From Streptococcus mitis (lineage in GTDB: Bacteria > Bacillota > Bacilli > Lactobacillales > Streptococcaceae), in assembly GCF_901542415.1 (NCBI RefSeq), contig NZ_CABEHV010000004.1, forward strand, positions 2,029,501-2,093,500: 64,000 nucleotides of DNA, read 5' to 3'. Positions within the stretch are counted from its first letter, which is position 1. The number at the start of each line of letters is the position of its first letter. The position numbers and the translations under genes are program-made. This document shows, one piece after another, positions 9,533 through 19,300 of the stretch. The notes beneath the pieces were generated by a model. It had not been told where the DNA came from. It saw nothing but the letters and a program-made list of their open reading frames with translations, and did not search any database.

Positions 9533-10497
9533 TAAATACTTTTTCCTGGTAATAGGGTGACTGGTAAGAAGTAACCGGTTGTTGCGACTTCCTTGCCTTC
9601 AATCTTCTGTAAGAGAAGATCAACAGTAAGGCAGGCAATCTCTTCCAAAGGTTGCTTCACAGTCGTCAAATGAGGGTAGTAATTCTCGATAAAATAGGTC
9701 CCATCATAGCCGATGACTTTGAGCTCTTCCGGGACAGAAATGCCCAGTTCTTGAGCAATTTTAATGACCAGAATAGCTGTCAAATCATCCGAAGCAAAAA
9801 TGGCATCTGGTTTTTGTCGGGTCAAGATATTCTTGATTTCCATTTCTTTTCTGACAGGAGAAAAGTCACTGGAAACATTGATAATAGGAGCTTTGGGGAG
9901 TACGGATGCAAAACCAGCGTGGCGTAGTCCGGTTGGCGAGTTAGAATTGTCATTCCCTGTAATCATGATGATAGACTGGGCGCCTGTCTTGACCAAGGTC
10001 TGGGCAGCAAGAACCCCACCAGCATAGTTGTCAGAGGAAACGACAGGAATGTCAGGTGATAGGTTTCGGTCAAAGGAAATAATTGGTGCCGTCACGCGAT
10101 TGTAGTCTTCGATTCCCAAGTTGTGACTACCCGAAATGATGCCGTCCACCTGATTGGCTTCCAACATTTCGATGTATTCACGTTCCTTCTCAGAATCGTG
10201 CTCACTGTTGCAGATGATGGTCTTATAACCATTCTTGAAGAGTTGGTGTTCCAGCTTATCAATCAATTCTGCATAGAAAACGTTAGAAATATTGGGGAAA
10301 ATCAAGCCGATTAACTTAGCTGATTTTCCTTGCAGACTACGAGCTAGGTTGTTGGGTTTGTAGCCCAATTCTCGCATGGCTTCATTTACCTTTTGAATGG
10401 TTTTCTCAGAGAGATAGCCTTTTTTATTGATAACCCGAGAAACGGTAGTAGGGCTGACACCTGCAAGTTTTGCGACATCAGTTAGTTTTGCGACCAT
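9532..10497 (-). CDS. scrR: Sucrose operon repressor ScrR, LacI family
   Basis: 321-residue LacI-type regulator: N-terminal helix-turn-helix with the hinge ending at LARSLQGK (about 1-60), then a periplasmic-binding-like sugar domain with the typical SSDNYAGG and FASDDLTA segments. It represses the sucrose genes when no inducer is bound. Its start overlaps the end of scrB by 20 bases, so both are read from the scrB promoter. Its TAA lies at the boundary of the BOX element. Function is assigned from family resemblance and from the adjacent sucrose hydrolase and transporter. Confidence 0.9.
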   Translation of the reverse strand: MVAKLTDVAKLAGVSPTTVSRVINKKGYLSEKTIQKVNEAMRELGYKPNNLARSLQGKSAKLIGLIFPNISNVFYAELIDKLEHQLFKNGYKTIICNSEHDSEKEREYIEMLEANQVDGIISGSHNLGIEDYNRVTAPIISFDRNLSPDIPVVSSDNYAGGVLAAQTLVKTGAQSIIMITGNDNSNSPTGLRHAGFASVLPKAPIINVSSDFSPVRKEMEIKNILTRQKPDAIFASDDLTAILVIKIAQELGISVPEELKVIGYDGTYFIENYYPHLTTVKQPLEEIACLTVDLLLQKIEGKEVATTGYFLPVTLLPGKSI

Positions 10498-11932
10498 AAT
10501 CTAATTCATAGTAAGTTCCAGTTGGGTTTCCAGATTTGATGAGGATACCATTTTGGTCTGCATGTGGGAAGACACGACCAGAAAATACTTTTTCTCCTTT
10601 ATTGATGAAAATTTCAAAGACAGAGTTATCGATGAAGATTGTAGCAGTAGTAGCCTGATTATCGATAGGGCAAGAACGAGTTGTCCCAAATTCTTGGGCG
10701 TACTGTTCACCAGCCTGGCTACGATCCACTGTTACTTGACCATTTACAAGGTCAAAGTTGATTGAAAGTCCCTTGCCTTCTTTGTCAGCAAGTAAGACAA
10801 TCTCACTTTGGCTATTGGCTTCCAAGTTGAGATCAAGTTCATAGGTGTTCTTTGTTTGAGCACGGTTTGAGAAGGCTTCTTCAGACACACGAAGGTCCTT
10901 GATAGCTGCGACTGGGTATTGGTAGAGTTTACCGTCTTTGATAGTGAGTTCTTTGACCAAAGAGAAGGTTCCTTGGTGGTCAAAACGGTCAGATGGGTAA
11001 GAAACATCTGGCAATCCAAGCCAGCTAACTGCTAGAGCACGTCCATCAGGAGCGTTGAAGGCTTGAGTTGCATAGGCTTCAAAACCATAATCCATGTTTT
11101 GAAGTTGAGATACATCTACCATTTTAGCATTTTCAGGGTCAAAGGAAGCCCCAATCTTATACATATTTGGAAAGATATTATCGTAGTCTAGAACTTTCTT
11201 ATCCAATCCTTGTGGGCAGTAGAGAAGGACAGGTTGTTCCCCTACAAAGACCAGATTTGGACATTCCATCATGTAGGCAGTACGGTCGTTAGCAAAGTCA
11301 AGGTTGCCAACGGCTTGCCAGTTTGTATAGTCGTTGTCTACAGCCTTGTAGAGACGGACGAAGCCTTTTTTATCCAAGTCCTGTCCACCGACGATGGCAT
11401 AATATTGACCTTTAAAGTTAAAAATTTGTGGATCGCGGAAGTGGTCTGTAGAGTCTGCTGGCTGTTCAATCAAGATCTTATCAATCTTTGTAATCTTGCC
11501 ATCCTTATCCATCAAAGCTCCAATCTGGTAAGGGTGACGGATCCAGTTTTCATCACGGACATTTCCTGTATAAAATAGGAACAAGTTATCGCCAAACTGC
11601 ATGGCAGAACCAGAGTAAGCACCGTGGCTATCTAATGGAGTATCTGGTAAAACTTTGATTCCAGTTTCTTTAAAGTGAATCAAATCATCACTTTCTAGCT
11701 GTGCCCAAGATTTCAAACCGTGGGCTGCACCAAAAGGAAAATTCTGGTAAAAGAGGATCCACTTGCCATCAAAGTAAGAAAAGCCATTTGGGTCGTTGAG
11801 AAGTCCTGTTTTTGGCTCAACATGGTAATGAGTATGCCATGGAGATTGTGCCATATTTTCCTTTATATGTTGAATTTCTTCTTGCGTCCAATCTTGATAA
11901 AGTCTGTAACGACGCTCGGTTGTCCATTCCAT
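10478..11932 (-). CDS. scrB: Sucrose-6-phosphate hydrolase (GH32 invertase)
   Basis: Cytoplasmic enzyme that splits sucrose-6-phosphate, delivered by ScrA, into glucose-6-phosphate and fructose. 484 residues. The GH32 motifs are in order: nucleophile D47 in NDPNG (46-50), FRDPQIF (about 166) and the acid/base Glu in MMECPNLV (about 220); a beta-sandwich domain follows. ATG 11932 lies 8 bases after GGAGGA; an upstream in-frame start is not needed. Divergent from scrA across a 378-base control region. Confidence 0.95.
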   Translation of the reverse strand: MEWTTERRYRLYQDWTQEEIQHIKENMAQSPWHTHYHVEPKTGLLNDPNGFSYFDGKWILFYQNFPFGAAHGLKSWAQLESDDLIHFKETGIKVLPDTPLDSHGAYSGSAMQFGDNLFLFYTGNVRDENWIRHPYQIGALMDKDGKITKIDKILIEQPADSTDHFRDPQIFNFKGQYYAIVGGQDLDKKGFVRLYKAVDNDYTNWQAVGNLDFANDRTAYMMECPNLVFVGEQPVLLYCPQGLDKKVLDYDNIFPNMYKIGASFDPENAKMVDVSQLQNMDYGFEAYATQAFNAPDGRALAVSWLGLPDVSYPSDRFDHQGTFSLVKELTIKDGKLYQYPVAAIKDLRVSEEAFSNRAQTKNTYELDLNLEANSQSEIVLLADKEGKGLSINFDLVNGQVTVDRSQAGEQYAQEFGTTRSCPIDNQATTATIFIDNSVFEIFINKGEKVFSGRVFPHADQNGILIKSGNPTGTYYELDYGRKTN

Positions 11933-11965
11933 TCATTCATTCCTCCGAAAATCTTATCACTTCTA

Positions 11966-11994
11966 ATAGTAACCGTTTTCGATTAAAAATGCAA
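11966..11994 (-). promoter_or_regulatory. scrB-scrR promoter
   Basis: On the minus strand TTGCAT (11994-11989) and TACTAT (11971-11966) are exactly 17 bases apart, about 30 bases from the scrB ATG. A second -35/-10 pair further upstream, with TTGACA inside the palindrome at 12023-12038, is possible. Confidence 0.6.
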
Positions 11995-12214
11995 GCCTTT
12001 TATGTTAAAAAAGAGAAAAAACTGTCAAACGTTTGTCATAAAATAAATGCAGGGAATCAATCAAATTTTCAGGAAAATATGAAAGATAATGAAACGAAAC
12101 CCTTTTAACTAAGATTTTAAACTTATTTTTTAAGGAATATCTGATAAAACAGTCAAAACCAATCAAACTAAAGTATGCCTATTAAGTGGATAGAATATTT
12201 TTTCTGCAAAACGC

Positions 12215-12242
12215 TTGACATATTTCTAAAACATGATAAAAT
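12215..12242 (+). promoter_or_regulatory. scrA promoter
   Basis: TTGACA (12215-12220), 16 bases, then TAAAAT (12237-12242) with an extended TG two bases before. The AAACGCTTG operator-like site overlaps the -35 and a cre-like site follows the -10. Confidence 0.78.
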
Positions 12243-12310
12243 AAAAGTCGTAGGGCGGATAAAATCGCTTTCAAACAAGAACAAAATTTTATATAAGGAG
12301 ATTTTTGCAA

Positions 12311-14197
12311 ATGAACAATCAGGAAATTGCAAAAAAAGTCATCGATGCCTTGGGTGGACGTGAAAATGTCAACAGTGTAGCTCACTGTGCGACTCGTCTT
12401 CGTGTCATGGTCAAAGATGAAGGAAAAATCAATAAAGAAGTGATTGAGAACTTGGAAAAAGTTCAAGGTGCTTTCTTTAACTCAGGTCAATACCAAATCA
12501 TCTTTGGTACTGGTACAGTAAACAAAATGTACGATGAAGTTGTTGCACTTGGTTTACCAACATCATCTAAAGATGACATGAAAGCAGAAGCTGCGAAACA
12601 AGGGAACTGGTTCCAACGTGCTATCCGTACTTTCGGTGACGTTTTCGTTCCAATCATCCCAGTTATCGTAGCGACAGGTCTCTTCATGGGTGTGCGTGGT
12701 CTTTTCAATGCTCTTGAAATGCCACTTCCAGGAGACTTTGCAACTTACACACAAATCTTGACAGATACAGCCTTCATCATCTTGCCAGGTTTGGTTGTGT
12801 GGTCAACCTTCCGTGTATTCGGTGGAAATCCTGCCGTTGGTATCGTTCTTGGTATGATGCTTGTTTCTGGCTCACTTCCAAACGCTTGGGTAGTCGCTTC
12901 AGGTGGTGAAGTAACGGCTATGAACTTCTTTGGTTTCATCCCTGTTGTTGGTTTGCAAGGTTCCGTTCTTCCAGCCTTCATCATCGGGGTTGTCGGAGCA
13001 AAATTTGAAAAAGCTGTCCGCAAGGTCGTTCCAGATGTCATTGACCTCTTGGTAACACCATTTGTGACACTTTTGGTCATGTCTATCCTTGGACTCTTTG
13101 TCATCGGACCAGTCTTCCACATTGTTGAAAACTATATCCTTATTGGTACAAAAGCAATTCTTGGCTTGCCACTTGGTCTTGGTGGTTTCTTGATTGGTGG
13201 GGTTCACCAATTGATCGTCGTGTCAGGTGTGCACCACATCTTCAACTTGCTTGAAGTGCAATTGCTTGCTGCTGACCATGCTAACCCATTCAACGCTATC
13301 ATCACTGCGGCTATGACAGCTCAAGGTGCTGCGACTGTTGCGGTTGGTGTTAAAACTAAAAATCCAAAACTGAAAACACTTGCTTTCCCAGCTGCTCTTT
13401 CTGCCTTCCTCGGTATTACAGAGCCTGCTATCTTCGGGGTGAACTTGCGCTTCCGTAAACCATTCTTCCTCTCATTGATTGCTGGTGCAATCGGTGGTGG
13501 ATTGGCTTCTATCCTTGGACTTGCTGGTAATGGTAGTGGTATCACCATCATCCCTGGTACAATGCTTTATGTTGGTAACGGACAACTTGCCCAATACCTT
13601 CTTATGGTAGCTGTATCATTTGCACTTGGTTTTGCTCTTACTTACATGTTTGGTTATGAGGATGAAAAAGAAGTTGCTACTGAAGTAGAGACAGAACGTT
13701 TGGTCCAAGAAGAAACAACTGGTAACATTCCAGCAGCTCTTCAAAATGAAACACTTGTAACTCCTATCGTTGGTGATGTTGTCGCTCTTGCTGATGTCAA
13801 TGACCCAGTCTTCTCAAGTGGAGCTATGGGACAAGGTATCGCTGTGAAACCAAGCCAAGGTGTGGTATATGCACCAGCTGATGCTGAAGTTTCAATCGCC
13901 TTTGCAACAGGTCACGCCTTTGGTTTGAAAACAACTAATGGTGCTGAAGTCTTGATCCACGTTGGTATCGACACTGTAACTATGAACGGTGAAGGTTTTG
14001 AAGCAAAAGTTGCTCAAGGTGACAAGGTTAAAGCAGGAGATGTTCTTGGAACATTTGACTCAAACAAAATCGCTGCAGCTGGACTTGATGATACAACAAT
14101 GGTTATCGTTACAAACACAGCTGACTTCTCTTCAGTAGCTCCAGTCGCAACAGGTTCAGTTGCGAAGGGGGATGCTGTGATCGAAGTGAAAATCTAA
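12311..14197 (+). CDS. scrA: Sucrose-specific PTS enzyme IIBCA
   Basis: Imports sucrose while phosphorylating it to sucrose-6-phosphate. Three domains in one 628-residue chain: IIB (about 1-90, phosphocysteine C26 in VAHCATRLR), membrane IIC (about 105-450, about ten helices, GITEPAIFGVNLR loop) and a glucose-type IIA (about 480-625, with the active histidine in LIHVGIDTV and the second in TGHAFGL). I use ATG 12311, which follows AAGGAG; a TTG at 12305 in frame is less likely. A strong terminator separates it from scrK, which has its own promoter. Confidence 0.94.
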   Translation: MNNQEIAKKVIDALGGRENVNSVAHCATRLRVMVKDEGKINKEVIENLEKVQGAFFNSGQYQIIFGTGTVNKMYDEVVALGLPTSSKDDMKAEAAKQGNWFQRAIRTFGDVFVPIIPVIVATGLFMGVRGLFNALEMPLPGDFATYTQILTDTAFIILPGLVVWSTFRVFGGNPAVGIVLGMMLVSGSLPNAWVVASGGEVTAMNFFGFIPVVGLQGSVLPAFIIGVVGAKFEKAVRKVVPDVIDLLVTPFVTLLVMSILGLFVIGPVFHIVENYILIGTKAILGLPLGLGGFLIGGVHQLIVVSGVHHIFNLLEVQLLAADHANPFNAIITAAMTAQGAATVAVGVKTKNPKLKTLAFPAALSAFLGITEPAIFGVNLRFRKPFFLSLIAGAIGGGLASILGLAGNGSGITIIPGTMLYVGNGQLAQYLLMVAVSFALGFALTYMFGYEDEKEVATEVETERLVQEETTGNIPAALQNETLVTPIVGDVVALADVNDPVFSSGAMGQGIAVKPSQGVVYAPADAEVSIAFATGHAFGLKTTNGAEVLIHVGIDTVTMNGEGFEAKVAQGDKVKAGDVLGTFDSNKIAAAGLDDTTMVIVTNTADFSSVAPVATGSVAKGDAVIEVKI

Positions 14198-14212
14198 TCA
14201 ATCCTCTCTAAT

Positions 14213-14249
14213 GCGAAAACGAACAAATGACATGTTTGTTCGTTTTTGC
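14213..14249 (+). terminator. Intrinsic terminator after scrA
   Basis: AAAACGAACAAA (14216-14227) pairs perfectly with TTTGTTCGTTTT (14235-14246); GC/GC pairs can extend the base. Confidence 0.9.
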
Positions 14250-14310
14250 TTGAATGGTAAGATTTACAGAGGAAAATCTAAAAAATAGAGAAATTTAGAC
14301 TTTCGAAATA

Positions 14311-14319
14311 TGCTATAAT
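14311..14319 (+). promoter_or_regulatory. Extended -10 promoter for scrK
   Basis: TGCTATAAT is a perfect extended -10, 28 bases before the ATG; no clear -35 at 17 bases. Confidence 0.72.
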
Positions 14320-14346
14320 AAAGAAAATAAAAACAAGAGGTTTATC

Positions 14347-15234
14347 ATGACAAAATTATATGGAAGCTTGGAAGCGGGCGGTACAAAGTTTGTCTGTGCT
14401 GTCGGTGATGAAAACTTTAACGTTGTAGAAAAAACACAATTTCCAACAACAACTCCAATCGAAACAATCGATAAAACCATTGAGTTCTTCTCAAAATTCG
14501 ACAACCTTGCTGGTCTTGCAGTTGGTTCATTTGGTCCGATTGATATTGATAAAAACTCAAAAACTTATGGCTTTATCACAACGACTCCAAAACCAAACTG
14601 GGCAAATGTGGACTTGCTTGGTGCCCTTCGTCGCGCCCTCAACGTGCCAATGTACTTCACTACAGACGTAAACAGCTCTGCCTATGGTGAAGTGGTTGCC
14701 CGTAACAATGCTGGTGGTCGTATCGAAAACTTGGTTTACTACACAATCGGTACAGGTATCGGTGCAGGTGTCATCCAACGTGGTGAGTTTATCGGCGGTG
14801 TGGGTCACCCTGAGATGGGTCACTACTATGTTGCTAGACACCCAATGGATATTGAAAAAGAATTCAACGGTGTTTGTCCTTTCCATAAGGGATGTCTGGA
14901 AGGCTATGCAGCTGGTCCAAGTTTGGAAGCTCGTACAGGTGTTCGTGGGGAAAACATTGAACTCAACAACCCTGTTTGGGATGTCCAAGCCTACTATATC
15001 GCTCAAGCTGCGGTCAATGCGACAGTGACTTTCCGCCCAGACGTGATTGTCTTTGGTGGAGGGGTTATGGCTCAACAACACATGCTGGACCGTGTCCGTG
15101 AGAAATTTACATCTCTTCTAAATGGTTACCTACCAGTACCTGATGTGCGTGACTACATCGTGACGCCAGCAGTCGCAGGAAATGGTTCTGCCACACTTGG
15201 GAACTTTGTCCTTGCAAAAGAAGTTTCAAAATAA
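14347..15234 (+). CDS. scrK: Fructokinase, ROK family
   Basis: Phosphorylates the fructose released by ScrB to fructose-6-phosphate. 295 residues. The N-terminal phosphate loop is EAGGTKF (9-15). The ROK signature with zinc ligands is seen as GHPEMGHYYV followed by CPFHKGCLEGYAAGPS around residues 155-200, and the C-terminal GGGVMAQ phosphate-binding turn. The start follows AAGAGG. It completes sucrose import, hydrolysis and fructose activation with scrA and scrB. Confidence 0.93.
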   Translation: MTKLYGSLEAGGTKFVCAVGDENFNVVEKTQFPTTTPIETIDKTIEFFSKFDNLAGLAVGSFGPIDIDKNSKTYGFITTTPKPNWANVDLLGALRRALNVPMYFTTDVNSSAYGEVVARNNAGGRIENLVYYTIGTGIGAGVIQRGEFIGGVGHPEMGHYYVARHPMDIEKEFNGVCPFHKGCLEGYAAGPSLEARTGVRGENIELNNPVWDVQAYYIAQAAVNATVTFRPDVIVFGGGVMAQQHMLDRVREKFTSLLNGYLPVPDVRDYIVTPAVAGNGSATLGNFVLAKEVSK

Positions 15235-15291
15235 AGCACAAAATTCGCTTGGGAAACCAAACGGATTTTTGTTTGAAGACAATGTTTTTTG

Positions 15292-15427
15292 AGCCTTTCC
15301 TTAAGTGATTACGGACGGTAGCGACTTTCTTCGAAATTCCATACCTAAACTTTGAGCCTAATGTCTCAAAGTTTCCGAACACCTGAAACCATTAGATTTC
15401 AGGTGTTTCTATCACGGCGGAAAGGCT
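15292..15427 (+). ncRNA. Candidate structured RNA downstream of scrK
   Basis: Three nested helices are directly visible. AGCCTTTCC (15292-15300) pairs with GGAAAGGCT (15419-15427), closing the domain. Inside are a 10-bp hairpin AAACTTTGAG / CTCAAAGTTT (15347-15374, 8-base loop) and an 11-bp hairpin AACACCTGAAA / TTTCAGGTGTT (15378-15407, 8-base loop). No open frame explains them. The direction is unknown, since perfect helices look alike on both strands. It may be a small RNA, a structured 3' UTR of scrK, or a decayed repeat element. I do not recognise a known family. Confidence 0.45.
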
Positions 15428-15515
15428 AGGTAAGTCCTCGCTTCACTATCGAAAAATAGGCATGATTTCCATACCAAAGTATATTTAGTATCAAGCTATA
15501 GTCAATCTACGCTCT

Positions 15516-15548
15516 AAAAATCCGCTTGGGAAACCAAACGGATTTTTT
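15516..15548. terminator. Bidirectional terminator between scrK and the TVP38-family gene
   Basis: AAAAATCCG and CGGATTTTT flank TTGG-GAAA-CCAA, giving a long, nearly perfect stem with A's on one side and T's on the other. It lies 6 bases beyond the stop of the minus-strand gene at 15554. A partial copy right after scrK (15241-15270) has two mismatches in the left arm. Confidence 0.82.
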
Positions 15549-15553
15549 ACGTG

Positions 15554-16171
15554 TCAAAGCATTTGCCAGAAGAAGTCGATAATATAGGTCAGACCGTAGG
15601 TATAAACCACGAGGGTAAAGGGCTTGGTCAGAATGATGATGGTCATATAGCGCTTGAAGCTCATCTTGGTCAGGGCAGCCAGCATACAGAGAAAGTCAGC
15701 TGGACTAATGGGCCAAATCATCATAAAGATAAAGAAACGGTCAAAACGATTGCCCTTATCCAACCAGCCGATATACTTGTCATAGGTGCGCTTGCTGACG
15801 ACAGACTGGACAAAGGCAGCCCCATAGAGGCGCACCAGATAAAAGATAATGGCACAGCCAATCACGATGCCAATATAGTTGTAGATCGTACCGATGATGT
15901 GGCCGTAGATAAAGACACCAGCCACCGAGGTCAAGGCCCCAGGAATGATAGGGACGACAGTCTGTAAAATCTGTAAAAAGATAAAGAGAGGTGGCCCCCA
16001 GATACCTGCCTGCTGGATAAAGGCAGAGAGGGTTTCCTTGGATTGTAAAATCCCAGCCTGATAAGCCCAAATACAGAAAATCAAACTCCCAACCCCACCG
16101 ACAATCGATGAGATATTGATAACTTGCTGTAAAAGGGGAGAAACAGCTTTCATTTGTTTATCCTGTGACAT
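15554..16171 (-). CDS. TVP38/TMEM64 (DedA-like, SNARE-associated) membrane protein
   Basis: 205 residues with about five membrane helices. The family core is visible as PIIPGALTSVAGVFIYG (about 75-91) with a Pro-Gly turn and a second re-entrant-type segment IWPISPADFLCMLAA (about 154-168). Related DedA/TVP38 proteins are thought to flip phospholipids or undecaprenyl phosphate, but the substrate here is unknown. ATG 16171 follows GGAG at 5 bases. It stands alone, convergent with scrK and divergent from hsdR. Confidence 0.78.
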   Translation of the reverse strand: MSQDKQMKAVSPLLQQVINISSIVGGVGSLIFCIWAYQAGILQSKETLSAFIQQAGIWGPPLFIFLQILQTVVPIIPGALTSVAGVFIYGHIIGTIYNYIGIVIGCAIIFYLVRLYGAAFVQSVVSKRTYDKYIGWLDKGNRFDRFFIFMMIWPISPADFLCMLAALTKMSFKRYMTIIILTKPFTLVVYTYGLTYIIDFFWQML

Positions 16172-16277
16172 GTAAACTCCTCATAGATAGTATAACTCTA
16201 CTATACCATATTTTGGAGGAGAAAGGGGGAATGATTGCTTTTGTGATGGGAATAGTGATGGATTTTGAGCCTAAACA

Positions 16278-16286
16278 TGCTATAAT
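16278..16286 (+). promoter_or_regulatory. Extended -10 promoter for hsdRMS
   Basis: TGCTATAAT, a perfect extended -10, about 68 bases before the hsdR ATG. Confidence 0.68.
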
Positions 16287-16354
16287 AGACCTAGTATAAA
16301 ATTTGGAAATTTCAGGATATGAATAGTTCAAATGAAGTGTAAGGAAGGTTTGCG

Positions 16355-19300
16355 ATGGCAAGACGAAAAGATTTTTCTGAATTAACAAGAGTACAAATCC
16401 CAGCAGCTCTGCATTTGATGCGTATGGGCTATACCTATCTTCCTCGCAATGGGAAGGAAATTGAAGAAAGAGATCCAGATACCAATATTCTTGTATCTGT
16501 TTTTAAGGAGCAATTTTTAACATTTAATAACTATTTAACAGATGAAGATTTTGAGAGAGAATTGGCCAATATCAAGCTGGAACTGGATCAAAATGATTTA
16601 GGACGATCTTTCTTTAAAAGGATACAGGGACAAGAAGGTGCTGTTTATATCGATTGGGAAAATCCTGAAGCCAATACCTTCCATCTGGCGCTTGAAGTCA
16701 CTTGTCAAAATGGACAAGATGAATTTCGTCCGGATATAGTTGTGTTTATCAATGGACTTCCTCTTTCTTATATCGAAGTTAAACAACCCAATGCTATCCG
16801 TGATGGAAAGACAGGGATTCAGTCAGAACAGGACAGAACCAGATACCGTTTTGAAAATCGTAAGTTCCGTCGTTTTAACAATATTACCCAGTTGATAGCT
16901 CTATCAGATAATTTACCTTATATCAGTGGCCAAGGTCAACAAAAACAGGGTTCTTACTACGGTTCAAATGCCTATTCAAAAACAAAATTTAATGCTTTCA
17001 AGGAAGAAAGAGAAGTAGATTTTCTGAATTCAATTGTACCTTTAACAGATGAACAAATTGATTTCGTACTTGAGGATGTGAAGCGTTTTGCTCTCAAATC
17101 TCAACCAGAATTTACAACAAACTTACAGCCCGACACTCCCTGTAATACTTTCCTATCATCTTTGTATCAAAAAGAACGCTTGCTTTTCATGCTTCGTTTT
17201 GGGCTAGTCTATGTAGAGGAAGAAAGTAAGGAAGGTCAGATGCAATTGCAGAAGCATGTTATGCGCTATCCGCAATACTTTGCTACAAGAGCTATCGAAG
17301 AAACCATTGCAAAAGGTGTCAAAAAAGGTGTTATCTGGCATACACAGGGCTCAGGTAAGACTGCCCTGGCTTTCTTCAATATCCGCTATCTGACCAATTA
17401 TTTTTCAAAACAGGGGATTGTTCCGCAGTTTTACTTTGTCGTTGATCGCTTGGATTTGGCAGACCAAGCCTTTAAGGAATTTACCAAAAGAGGTCTAAAA
17501 GTTAAGCGCATCAACAATCCTCGAGAACTCAATCAAAAACAAGATGGTTATGATGTCGCTGTTGTCAATATTCAGAAGTTCAAAGATGATTCAGACCTGA
17601 CCGACCGCTCTGGCTATGATCTCAATCGTCAAAATATCTATTTTATCGATGAAGCCCACCGCTCTTATAACGAACTAGGTTCCTACCTGCCAAATCTCTA
17701 TCAGGCAGATATCAATGCGATCAAGATTGCCTTGACTGGGACACCCTTGATTACCTACAAGAAAGATGGTAAGACAAAGGAAAACCATGCGACTACACGT
17801 GATATTTTTGGGGATTATATCCATAAATACTACTACAACCAGTCTATAGATGATGGTTTTACCTTGCGTTTGATGCGAGAAGATATCGAGACGTCCTATA
17901 AAGATAATCTCAGGGCAATTAATGAAGAAATCCAACGTGGTGATTTATCCAAAGAAGATATCTTTGCTCATCCGCACTATGTGGAACCTATGCTTGATTT
18001 TATTCTGGAGGACTTTAACCGTGCGCGTGATCTGGTTTTTGATGATCAGACTATTGGTGGTATGATTGTCTGTGATTCGTCTAAGCAGGCGCGTGAGCTT
18101 GAAAAGCAGTTAGAAGAACGACGAAAGGCTGGAACAACCAACTTGACCTCTGCTCTCATCCTCCATGATGAGGGAGACAAGGAAGAGAAAAAGGAAAAGG
18201 TGGATGCCTATAAGGAAGGCAAGATTGACCTCATTATCGTCTATTCGATGCTCTTGACAGGTTTTGATGCGCCTCGCCTCAAGCGTCTCTATCTAGGTCG
18301 CAAGATTAAGGCTCATAACCTTCTCCAGACTTTGACTCGTGTGAATCGTCCTTACAAGGACTATCTCTTTGGCTATGTAGTTGATTTTGCGGATATTTCT
18401 AAAGAATTTGATAAGACTAATCGTGCATATTTGGAAGAACTCAATCAAGAGTATGATACAACCCTGACTGGGGAAAATGGAGAGGATGTGTTTGGCTCGC
18501 TCTTTGTGCCCGCGGAGGAAATTTCTCAGGAACTAAGCAAGACAGAGCGCATCCTCATGGACTATCCAACCTCTAATCTAGAGTTCTTTTCTCAATCAAT
18601 TGATGATATCAAGGATAGAAAGCAACTAAATGAACTACGAAAAGCCTTAGAATCGGTTAAGCAGTACTATAATATCGCCCGCTTACTTGGTCATGACCAT
18701 TTGCTCAAACAGATTGATATTACTCAGATTGCAACTCTGCTCAATGTCATCTCAAGACGTTTACTGACCTTGTCACTGATAGATAAGCCAGATGACTTTT
18801 CCAGTCGTATTCTTTTAAATCTTGCCATGTCTGAGACCAGTTTTAGTTTTGTCAAGATTGCGGAGGAAGAACTCCGTCTAGCAGCCAATGACCTAGAAGA
18901 TTTGAAGCGTCGAGTTGCTGGAGGCATCATAAAACAGCGTGATGAGAAAGATCCTGAGTGGGTCTCTCTCTACGAAGAATTCCAGCGCATCATGAAAAAA
19001 CATCTGATTCATGGGCAAGAAGGCTACACTATGGAAAACATCAAAGAAATTCAAAAAGAGTACGAAGAGCTCTTTAAGTCAGTGGAAGATTATCATACTC
19101 ATATGAGACGTTTGACGATGAATTTTGGCGGAGATGAAATGGCGGCGCGTTCCTATAAACACGTGACCAACTCGACTATGGTAAGCGAGTACCCAGCAGT
19201 TTATCATGTCATTAAAGATTCTAAAGTTACTCTGGATCACAAAATCGGTCAAAATCGAGGAGTTCTCGATAACGAGGACTTCTTCAAAAAAATGATTCGA

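Larger units (their letters stand above)
11933..12310. promoter_or_regulatory. Divergent scrB/scrA control region
   Basis: Holds both promoters and probable operators. A LacI-type near-palindrome TGTCAAACGTTTGTCA (12023-12038) lies in the scrB half; a related AAACGCTTG site (12210-12218) overlaps the scrA -35. A cre-like site (12258-12274, reverse strand TTGAAAGCGATTTTATC) lies just downstream of the scrA start site, and a weaker one (TAACCGTTTTCG, about 11970-11981) lies between the scrB -35 and -10. This layout fits ScrR repression of both arms plus CcpA control. No convincing gene lies here. Confidence 0.7.
15235..15553. other. Non-coding gap between scrK and the TVP38 gene
   Basis: No gene seen on either strand. 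The gap starts and ends with copies of one terminator hairpin (15241-15270 and 15516-15548, sharing 25 identical bases) and holds a strongly paired region at 15292-15427, listed separately. TTCCATACC occurs twice (about 15337 and 15470). Confidence 0.7.

Noticed and set aside
14557-15081. A 174-residue minus-strand frame inside scrK
   Set aside because: Same reason: fully inside a conserved gene, composition typical of an antisense shadow.
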